A DNA stretch of 10,174 nucleotides. It comes from CAYGZM01 sp964354365 (lineage in GTDB: Bacteria; Planctomycetota; Phycisphaerae; Sedimentisphaerales; Anaerobacaceae). The DNA is taken from NCBI GenBank assembly GCA_964354365.1, contig CAYGZM010000134.1, positions 1 to 10,174 of the forward strand, read 5' to 3'. Below, one piece after another: positions 1 through 6,038 of this stretch; positions within the stretch are counted from its first letter, which is position 1; each line of letters opens with the position of its first letter. The translations under genes were made by a program, and so were the position numbers. The notes below the pieces were generated by a model, which made no database searches, had not been told where the DNA came from, and saw nothing but the letters and a program-made list of their open reading frames with translations.

Positions 1-2372
1 AAAGTGCGGAAGAGGTAGCTCAGGTCGAATCCCGCGTTTGCCATCGACGTCATCATTCCCGGTTTAGGAGTCCCCGAATTGTCGTAGGGTACGGGCGCCT
101 TCACCTGCTTGTAATCCTTCAATTCCCGCCCATCGTGGTGTGCTATCCAGACCCGCCGAGGCTCATTCACCTCGATAACTTCAAGCCCAAAGTGATCCAA
201 CACGAACTCGATTCTTTCAGGCTGTGTTGTCTCGGTCTTATAGACCATATCATGCCCCAATTCGACATCCGCAATATCCGCTGCAATCCGCAGACGTCCG
301 GCGGATTCAGGGTATTTGTAGAATCGTGTGTAATCCCACAGCTTCCCCCGGAGCGGCTCGGCATAGTGCGTCTCAATACCGGGCATCTTCAAAAAGCGAA
401 CGCCGTACTCCTGCTTCGTATCCTGCTTGAGCAGCTCCATCTTTTCCGGCAGCGGATGACTCTTGTAGTACTCCGCCAGCTCGCCTAAATGCCGCTCCCA
501 GTTCTTGTACTTGGGCTTCTCGAATTCGGGATTCCAGTCCCAGAAGGTGTAGTTCCTGAAGATATCATTGTTCCTGATGTCAATGTCGAATATGTCGTTG
601 AGCTGTTCGACGGTCAAATGGGCATTGCGCGACACCTGGGGGACAAGAATTCTCAGAGCGTCGTCGAAGCCGGCCTGGGTGCTTTCCTTGATATGCCCTC
701 TGGCGCGTTGATTCAGCGTGTCCGGCAAATCGGGCTCAATTGCCCTAATCTTCCGCCATGTCTCTTTGGCCTGGTCCAGTTTCCCGGTGCAGGCCAGGGC
801 CAAGATGTAATCGGTGAATATAGAAGGTTGGGGTGCATAGCCTTTCCACGCTCGGTAGTCTCTCTCCAATAAGGGCATAAGCCTCCGGCCAAGGGTTGTT
901 GCCTCATTGAATTTGTTCTGGGCTACGAGCATGCTCAGGCGAACCCCTTCTCGCTCGAGGGCCTGGAGATTCTCTTCGGGCTCGCCTTTGATCGTATCCA
1001 TTATGCGCCGCAGCCTTTCGTAGTCTTTGCGACTGAGCATCTGCCATGCAAGCGTTGTTCTCAAAAAGGCCTCATCGTCGTGAACGGTGCCTGCCGGCCA
1101 CATAAGGTTTTGCTTCCATTCGGTCAGTTCGACCATGCCAATCAGTTCCGGCTCTTTGTTCGGATTGTAGTCATCCACTCCACAGAGAAGGCTAAGCCTG
1201 CCGGGGACCCCTTTGTCAAAGGGATAGTCCGCGGGCACAAAGACCTGAGTGCTGACGTCGGTTGCGGTTCGGTGCGAAGAGTAAACCGATATGTACTCTC
1301 GGCCCAGGTCGTCTTTAAGGCGGCTGAAGCCGTAGAAGCTGCGGCCGGTGGGTGTTTGGTTGCGGCCTTTCTGCGCGATTACCCAGACGGCGCCGTCCGG
1401 GGTTATTCCAACCTGTTCGATTTCCGGCAGGTGGTAGCCGGAATCCTCAAACATATCCTCCGGCGTGATCTGCTTTCCGCCGGGGTCTTTGAGATAGGCG
1501 TAGGCGAGGCTGACGATGCTGCCGGCGCGGCCGCTGCGGACAAGCTGCTCAAAGGCGTTGGGGTCGAAGAATGCGGGGGGCTGTTCCTTTGAGTATTCGA
1601 AGATGGCGTCTGTCGCGTCGCCGCCGCGCGGGTCCCACACCTTGATCCGCACCGGCAGCCTGCTTTCGCGCAAGGCCCAGATCCGGAGCCACTCGGGACT
1701 GATTGTCGATTGAATATCGAAGACCACCATATCGCGCGATATCACTGCATCAGGATTTATCAGCGGCGTGACATCCTCCAGCTTCCCGCCGAATATCACC
1801 TTTATCACCGAATCCAGCGAGAACTCGGTTGCCGCGCCGAGTTTCTCCAGCAGAAGCCCCGCGTGCTCGTCGGGTTCAACCTGCGAACGAGTCTTGATGT
1901 CGAAGGCCTTTGCGACCTTGCCCTGGTTGCCGAAGATGACCTGTGCGCCGGTGCGGAGGCGTGCGCGGCCGTCGCGGCTCATCCAAAGCTCAATCTGCTT
2001 AGGCTCGGCGGTGACGTCCTCCTTAATGTATATTGCAGCGCTGAAGAAGGGGACCGAGCGGAAGCTCTCGGCGACATCGGCCCAGGCGGGCGTCGTGACG
2101 CCGACGGAGCCAACAAAATGCTGCATTGCGACAATCGTGGCTATGACAATAACGGCGGCGGCGGCGAGTTTTGAGATTGGATTTTTCATGATTATACTCC
2201 ATATACGTAGCGACGGGGCGGGGCGCTCAGCCTGAGCAACCTGAGATTCGTAGGTTTGAACTTCTTTTTGGTGGGCCTGTTTCCACGTCTCGAAATCGAA
2301 GGTGAGATTCTCCCTTCCAATCGAAGCGGAGATGAGTTTATCGAGGTCCTTTTCGTGTCTGTCGGGGTTCAT
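1..2372 (-). CDS. Membrane-anchored putative anti-sigma/sensor protein, 3' end cut by window edge
   Basis: Reading the minus strand from ATG at 2372 gives 790 codons without a stop, running off the left edge, so the C-terminus is missing. Residues 1-61 are hydrophilic and contain FDFETWKQAHQKEV (about 25-38). A single hydrophobic helix follows at about 69-84, then a long exported part. About 90-290 looks beta-rich and LolA/LppX-like, ending near PPAFFDPNAF. About 300-425 is another probably beta-rich segment. About 430-540 is helical and TPR-like. The last 100 visible residues include the string GLEVIEVNEPRRVWIAH and may be DUF3738-like, which is a weak resemblance. The start is supported by GGGAG 8 nt upstream and a 2-bp gap to the sigma-factor stop, implying co-transcription. 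The internal ATG at 2189 is in frame but would drop the cytoplasmic tail. There is no zinc-finger HxxxCxxC motif. An anti-sigma role is inferred from context; no enzymatic function is recognised. Confidence 0.8.
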   Translation of the reverse strand, partial: MNPDRHEKDLDKLISASIGRENLTFDFETWKQAHQKEVQTYESQVAQAERPAPSLRIWSIIMKNPISKLAAAAVIVIATIVAMQHFVGSVGVTTPAWADVAESFRSVPFFSAAIYIKEDVTAEPKQIELWMSRDGRARLRTGAQVIFGNQGKVAKAFDIKTRSQVEPDEHAGLLLEKLGAATEFSLDSVIKVIFGGKLEDVTPLINPDAVISRDMVVFDIQSTISPEWLRIWALRESRLPVRIKVWDPRGGDATDAIFEYSKEQPPAFFDPNAFEQLVRSGRAGSIVSLAYAYLKDPGGKQITPEDMFEDSGYHLPEIEQVGITPDGAVWVIAQKGRNQTPTGRSFYGFSRLKDDLGREYISVYSSHRTATDVSTQVFVPADYPFDKGVPGRLSLLCGVDDYNPNKEPELIGMVELTEWKQNLMWPAGTVHDDEAFLRTTLAWQMLSRKDYERLRRIMDTIKGEPEENLQALEREGVRLSMLVAQNKFNEATTLGRRLMPLLERDYRAWKGYAPQPSIFTDYILALACTGKLDQAKETWRKIRAIEPDLPDTLNQRARGHIKESTQAGFDDALRILVPQVSRNAHLTVEQLNDIFDIDIRNNDIFRNYTFWDWNPEFEKPKYKNWERHLGELAEYYKSHPLPEKMELLKQDTKQEYGVRFLKMPGIETHYAEPLRGKLWDYTRFYKYPESAGRLRIAADIADVELGHDMVYKTETTQPERIEFVLDHFGLEVIEVNEPRRVWIAHHDGRELKDYKQVKAPVPYDNSGTPKPGMMTSMANAGFDLSYLFRT

Positions 2373-2374
2373 TG

Positions 2375-2911
2375 TTAGCTCTCCCAAAAACCGTTTCGGT
2401 TCAGGTGTTCTGCGAGCTTCTGCTTGGCTCGCGTGAGTCTGCCGTTGATGGCCGCCTTGGAGACGCCGAGCACGGCGGAGATTTGTTCGTACGACAAGCT
2501 GTTGTAGTATCTCATGACTATCACTTCTCTGTCGTGTTCGGGCAGCCCGGCGATTGCGTCTCTGACAATTTCGGCGTCCGGGACGTCGGTGCGGGCGTCC
2601 GGCAACTGTGAGAAATCGTCGGAGCTTGCCTGCCTGGCTTTTACTCTGACCATATCGACCGCTGTGTTTCTGCAAATCCGGGCGAGCCAGGGCGCGAACT
2701 TTCGGGCCTTATTCAACTTTCCAAGATTCGTCAGCGCTTTTGCGAATGCCTCCTGTGCGGCGTCTTCGGCGAGTTGGTGGTCGGCGAGCACAGAGTATGC
2801 GATTGCCACCATCGAAGGGTAATAATATGTGCACAGTTCGCCGAAGCTCTCGATATTTCCGCCAACGGCTGCTTCAACGAGTCCTGCCTGTAATTGTCCG
2901 GTCGCCTGCAA
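2375..2911 (-). CDS. ECF-type RNA polymerase sigma factor
   Basis: It directs RNA polymerase to a specific promoter set. With a TTG start at 2911 the product is 178 aa. Region 2 spans about residues 24-92, with AEDAAQEAFAKAL (48-60) and FAPWLARICRNTAVDMVR (72-89). Region 4 spans about 117-170, with LPEHDREVIVMRYYNSLSY followed by a helix-turn-helix around YEQISAVLGVSKAAINGRL (141-159). The order and length match stand-alone ECF factors without region 3. I chose TTG 2911 because GGAG lies 9 nt upstream and the protein then begins about 20 residues before region 2. The frame stays open to another TTG at 3031 (218 aa), but that has no visible ribosome site, would overlap the divergent hydrolase start, and its extra 40 residues resemble no sigma domain. 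The gene ends 2 bp before the transmembrane partner gene, as expected for a sigma/anti-sigma operon. The family is secure; start and regulon are not. Confidence 0.9.
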   Translation of the reverse strand: MQATGQLQAGLVEAAVGGNIESFGELCTYYYPSMVAIAYSVLADHQLAEDAAQEAFAKALTNLGKLNKARKFAPWLARICRNTAVDMVRVKARQASSDDFSQLPDARTDVPDAEIVRDAIAGLPEHDREVIVMRYYNSLSYEQISAVLGVSKAAINGRLTRAKQKLAEHLNRNGFWES

Positions 2912-2935
2912 AAGTCTAATCTCCAGGATACGTTC

Positions 2936-2948
2936 CACTGATTCAGTG
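2936..2948. repeat. 13-bp perfect palindrome CACTGATTCAGTG
   Basis: Two 6-bp arms (CACTGA and TCAGTG) mirror each other around a single central T. It lies 25 bp upstream of the preferred sigma-factor start. Its size and symmetry would suit an operator half-turn pair or a tiny stem, but a 13-bp palindrome can occur by chance in a 10-kb window. Confidence 0.3.
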
Positions 2949-2990
2949 TCTGCTATATTGTCTGAATTTGGGCCAAAAGTAAGCGCAAAA

Positions 2991-3001
2991 AAACCTGGTT
3001 T
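2991..3001. repeat. 11-bp perfect palindrome AAACCTGGTTT
   Basis: Two 5-bp arms (AAACC and GGTTT) surround a central T. Its centre is 54 bp from that of the other palindrome in the same spacer, close to five helical turns. The two sequences are unrelated, so they are not copies of one operator. Function is unknown. Confidence 0.25.
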
Positions 3002-3023
3002 CCTGAGATTTTGTTCCGTTTTG

Positions 3024-3057
3024 CCTGCCAAGACGGTATGCTTGGAGGAATGGCAGG
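3024..3057 (+). promoter_or_regulatory. Possible stem enclosing ribosome site and start codon of the glycosidase gene
   Basis: CCTGCCA at 3024-3030 is the exact reverse complement of TGGCAGG at 3051-3057. Folded in mRNA, this 7-bp stem would pair the TG of the ATG at 3050, with GGAGG (3045-3049) in the 20-nt loop. It could reduce translation until opened. It could equally be a DNA operator or chance. The same symmetry makes the minus-strand frame at 3031 and this gene both start with a similar short peptide. Confidence 0.25.
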
Positions 3058-5896
3058 AAGGAAAATAGTGTTGTTTGCCGCGATTTGCGGAGTGTGGGCG
3101 TCGATTGGCACTCTATGTGCTGCAGAATACGACGTTGGCCGGTATGACGTGGTTTGGACCAGTCCAAGTGAAGACTCAGCCGGCTCTATGCCTATAGGCA
3201 ACGGTGATATCAGCCTGAATGTCTGGATGGAGCAAACCGGTGACCTGTGCTTCTATATCGGCAAGACCGATGCGTGGGGCGATAATGCCAGATTGGTGAA
3301 GGTGGGCAAAGTGCGCATCAGCATCGCACCCAATCCATTCAGCGATAATGTCGAATACCGCCAGACCCTGAGCCTGGAAAACGGCGAGATTGTTTTTGAA
3401 TTCAGACCGAAGGCATCCCTGGCCGCCGCCGGGCGAGCCGGGGCCGGCGATTCAGAGCGGTCAACGCTCCGCTTATGGGCCGATGCGAACGACCCGGTCA
3501 TTTACCTTACTTCGGAATCGGCCAAAGAATTAAGCCTTACAAGCCGAATTGAGCTGTGGCGGACAGAGCGATATGAGCTGCCTTCTATCGAGGTGAGCGA
3601 CGTGCACTTGGACCGCTCTAAGCCGGACCAGAAATACGCCCCCACGGTTGTCGAGCCTGACACGATTCTCAAAGACCTTGGCGACCGCATCGGCTGGCTG
3701 CACCACAACAAGAAGTCCATCGGGCCGGAGCTTACCATGCGCATCCAGGGCCTGGCGGACTATCATACGGACGATCCTCTATTGGGGCGAACATTTGGCG
3801 CGGTAATCACTGCCCTGAACGGCCAACGAACGGATGACCTAACTCTATCCACGCGGCCCGGCACATCGCATCGGCTGGCGGTCTTTGTGCTCACTGACCA
3901 TCCCTCGACGCCTCAAGAGTGGTTTAAGAAGGTCAATCGTATGATTGACCGGGTGGAGGGCGTGGACTTCCAAAAACGCCGTGAACGACTTATGAATTGG
4001 TGGCGCGACTTCTGGAACCGCAGTTGGATACACATCCGTTCGCAAGCCGCTGAGTCCTCTGCGATTATTGTCGGGCAAAACGACCATCCTGTTCGGATCG
4101 GCGTTGACCAGGCCGGCGGCAATCGATTCGTTGGTGAGATTGGGCGGGTCAGTCTGCTGCGAAAGGTCTTGTCGCAAGAGGAGATTGCACAACTGAGTCA
4201 ACAGGGCAGGGAAGCCTTGACGCAAAGCGGTGTTGTCGGCAGTTGGGTTGACGTACAAATTGGTCAGGGACTCTCTACGATTAAGCACGGTGACCTGAGC
4301 GGGCCGGTGAGCATCGAAGCGTGGATTTGCCCTGGCGACCTTCCTGCCGGGGGTGGTCGGATATTCGACAAGGTCACGCCGGGCAAGGACGATGGGGTGC
4401 TGTTGGACACCTGGCCCGGCAGCAGCCTTCGCCTGATCACCGTGGCGGGGCACATTGAACAGAAAGACTGCTTGGCGAAAGGCAAGTGGCATCATGTCGC
4501 GGCAACGATAGATCCTAATGCCGGGATACAGAGACTCTTTCTTGACGGCGAACTGTTAGGTGAGCAGCAGATAGATATGACTGAGCCGGCTTTTGTTGTA
4601 TCGAGGGGCTATCAACTGCAGCGGTTCATCAATGCCTGCGCGGGTCGGGGGCGCTATCCGATCAAGTTCAACGGCTCGATATTTACTGTTCCTTATCCGG
4701 GCGGGCCGGGCGATGCGGACTATCGCCGATGGGGGCCGGGTTATTGGTGGCAGAACACCCGCCTGCCGTATATCAGCATGTGCACGTCGGGCGATTTCGA
4801 TCTGATGAGGCCGTTGTTTCGGATGTATGTGGATGAGGTCCTGCCGCTTAGCGTGCACCGGACGAAAAAGTATTGCGGGCACGGCGGGGCGTTTTTCCCG
4901 GAGTGCATCTATTTCTGGGGTGCGATTTTCAGCGAGACGTATGGCTGGACGCTGTTTGAGCAGCGAGATGACAAGCTCCAGGAGAGCGGGTGGCACAAGT
5001 GGGAATGGGTCTGCGGCCCGGAATTAGTTTTTATGATGCTCGACTACTACGAGCATACTCAGGACGAGATGTTTCTGAGGGAAAAGGTCCTGCCCGCGGC
5101 CGACGAGGTGCTGAGGTTTTTCGATGAGCATTATACGACAGGTCCGGACGGCAAACTTGTGATGCACCCGTCGCAGGCCGTCGAGACGTGGTGGAGCTGC
5201 ACCAATCCAATGCCCGAATTGGCAGGGCTGCACGCCGTAACTGAGCGGCTGCTGCGACTGCCCGAAGGATTTGGCAGCAAGCGACAACGTGCTTTCTGGC
5301 AATCGCTGAATGATAAGCTTCCTGAGCTGCCTACGCGTCAAGTCGATGGCGTTCAAATGCTTGCGCCGGCCGAGAAGTACGAAGACAAGAGAAACATAGA
5401 GAATCCCGAGCTGTACGCCGTCTTTCCATTTCGCCTTGTTTCCTTTGAAAAGGACAGCGCGCAACTCGGCGTTGAGGCGTTGAAGCATCGTTGGGACAGC
5501 GGCCATTCCGGCTGGCGGCAGGACGACATTTTCATGGCCTACCTGGGCTTAGCCGATCAAGCCAGGGAGAATGTGGTCGCCAGGGCCAGAAGCTACGACA
5601 CGAACTCGCGATTCCCGGCCTTCTGGGGGCCGAACTACGACTGGACGCCCGACCAGGACCACGGGGGCGTTCTGCTCAAAACTGTCCAGGCAATGCTCCT
5701 TCAGACCGAGGGCAAGAAGATATTTCTCCTGCCGGCCTGGCCTCGAGAATGGGATGTAGATTTCAAACTGCACGCGCCATATCAGACGGTGGTTCAGGGC
5801 CGCTTTGAGAACGGGCGGCTCACTCAGCTCAGCGTTTTGCCGGCCCATAGGAAGGATGACGTGATCATCGTTGACGCCGAGCAGGCCAATAGGTGA
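3050..5896 (+). CDS. Secreted DUF5703-type, GH95-like glycoside hydrolase with inserted LamG-like domain
   Basis: A 948-aa exported glycosidase. Residues 1-25 form a signal peptide: basic AGRK, then a hydrophobic core ending at LCAA. The -1 residue before Cys is Leu, so it is not a lipobox. Residues about 27-330 match the DUF5703 N-terminal beta-domain (SPSEDSAGSMPIGNGDISLN; FYIGKTDAW). The (alpha/alpha)6 catalytic part spans about 517-890, with GYQLQRFINACAGRGRYPIK, a FNGSIFTV string and NPELYAVFPFRL. A closing beta-segment has LPAWPREWDVDFKLHAP. Family GH95-like enzymes include alpha-L-fucosidases and galactosidases; the substrate here is unknown. By eye the general acid aligns near D665 (MMLDYYEHTQD), which is tentative. 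Residues about 334-515 are a LamG-like insertion. Start choice is unsure: ATG 3050 keeps the basic signal-peptide end but GGAGG is only 1 nt upstream; ATG 3038, TTG 3011 and GTG 3068 (AGGAAGG upstream) are alternatives. It is divergent from the sigma operon and upstream of another secreted hydrolase. Confidence 0.88.
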   Translation: MAGRKIVLFAAICGVWASIGTLCAAEYDVGRYDVVWTSPSEDSAGSMPIGNGDISLNVWMEQTGDLCFYIGKTDAWGDNARLVKVGKVRISIAPNPFSDNVEYRQTLSLENGEIVFEFRPKASLAAAGRAGAGDSERSTLRLWADANDPVIYLTSESAKELSLTSRIELWRTERYELPSIEVSDVHLDRSKPDQKYAPTVVEPDTILKDLGDRIGWLHHNKKSIGPELTMRIQGLADYHTDDPLLGRTFGAVITALNGQRTDDLTLSTRPGTSHRLAVFVLTDHPSTPQEWFKKVNRMIDRVEGVDFQKRRERLMNWWRDFWNRSWIHIRSQAAESSAIIVGQNDHPVRIGVDQAGGNRFVGEIGRVSLLRKVLSQEEIAQLSQQGREALTQSGVVGSWVDVQIGQGLSTIKHGDLSGPVSIEAWICPGDLPAGGGRIFDKVTPGKDDGVLLDTWPGSSLRLITVAGHIEQKDCLAKGKWHHVAATIDPNAGIQRLFLDGELLGEQQIDMTEPAFVVSRGYQLQRFINACAGRGRYPIKFNGSIFTVPYPGGPGDADYRRWGPGYWWQNTRLPYISMCTSGDFDLMRPLFRMYVDEVLPLSVHRTKKYCGHGGAFFPECIYFWGAIFSETYGWTLFEQRDDKLQESGWHKWEWVCGPELVFMMLDYYEHTQDEMFLREKVLPAADEVLRFFDEHYTTGPDGKLVMHPSQAVETWWSCTNPMPELAGLHAVTERLLRLPEGFGSKRQRAFWQSLNDKLPELPTRQVDGVQMLAPAEKYEDKRNIENPELYAVFPFRLVSFEKDSAQLGVEALKHRWDSGHSGWRQDDIFMAYLGLADQARENVVARARSYDTNSRFPAFWGPNYDWTPDQDHGGVLLKTVQAMLLQTEGKKIFLLPAWPREWDVDFKLHAPYQTVVQGRFENGRLTQLSVLPAHRKDDVIIVDAEQANR
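4049..4595 (+). other. LamG/concanavalin-like domain inserted in the glycosidase, halves in swapped order
   Basis: This stretch covers about residues 334-515 of the DUF5703/GH95-like enzyme. It begins with strings typical of the end of a LamG domain: VRIGVDQAGGNRFVGEIGRV then LLRKVLSQEEIAQL (about 338-385). It then has strings typical of a LamG start and middle: VVGSW (395-399), SIEAWI (421-426), GRIFDK, then KWHHVAATID and LFLDGELLGEQQ (about 479-505). Directly before it is FWNRSWIHI and directly after it VSRGYQLQRFINA, which are normally close together in DUF5703 enzymes. Such domains usually bind sugars or act as spacers. The permutation is a reading by eye. Confidence 0.6.
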
Positions 5897-5903
5897 TCGA
5901 AGA

Positions 5904-6038
5904 ATGAAAGCAGACAAACCTCGACAGATAAATGTGTCCTGGACGGCCGAGAATCGGAACAGAATGCCAGAGTGCAGGCCTTTTTTCAGACTTGACGCGG
6001 CTTCTGCAGTTGTGGCGAAAGGAGGTCTGAGCAGGTGA
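5904..6038 (+). CDS. Possible 44-aa small ORF overlapping the GH36 start
   Basis: An ATG at 5904 opens a 44-codon frame ending at TGA 6036-6038, which overlaps the GTG start at 6035 by 4 bp, an arrangement typical of translational coupling. AGGTGA, which includes the stop of the preceding hydrolase, lies about 7 nt upstream and could serve as a weak ribosome site. The peptide is hydrophilic and basic at its start (MKADKPRQ), has no membrane segment or signal peptide, and resembles nothing I know. The downstream gene has its own strong ribosome site, so coupling is not needed. It may be a chance frame in the 138-bp spacer, in which I see nothing else: no terminator hairpin and no RNA gene. Confidence 0.2.
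   Translation: MKADKPRQINVSWTAENRNRMPECRPFFRLDAASAVVAKGGLSR
6018..6026 (+). promoter_or_regulatory. Strong Shine-Dalgarno site deciding the GTG start of the GH36 gene
   Basis: AAAGGAGGT is nearly the full anti-16S complement. The end of GGAGG is 9 nt before GTG at 6035, and the protein then opens with a clear signal peptide, so this non-ATG start is well supported. Confidence 0.85.

Larger units (their letters stand above)
2912..3049. promoter_or_regulatory. Divergent spacer between sigma operon and glycosidase gene
   Basis: This 138-bp stretch separates the preferred starts of two divergent genes and must hold promoters for at least one direction unless they lie in coding sequence. Its centre (about 2940-3000) is visibly A/T-richer than the flanks, with TATATT at 2954-2959 and a run of A at 2987-2993. 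No convincing -35/-10 pair of the housekeeping type could be identified on either strand, which would fit ECF-dependent promoters, whose consensus I cannot derive from one site. The region also carries two short palindromes and a start-codon stem, listed separately. Confidence 0.35.

Noticed and set aside
1..2189. ATG at 2189 as start of the membrane protein
   Set aside because: The in-frame ATG at 2372 has a ribosome site, sits 2 bp after the sigma stop and adds a cytoplasmic tail in front of the membrane helix.
135..2235. Several plus-strand open frames of 65-170 aa (for example 489-872, 1080-1592, 1710-2174)
   Set aside because: They lie opposite one continuous minus-strand frame with clear domain organisation, overlap each other, and show no recognisable motifs; they are shadows in GC-rich coding DNA.
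3845..4495. 216-aa minus-strand frame inside the DUF5703 gene, and similar ones at 4556-4996 and 5024-5506
   Set aside because: Antisense to a gene with strong family motifs; the translations are low-complexity R/P/A-rich strings without domains.
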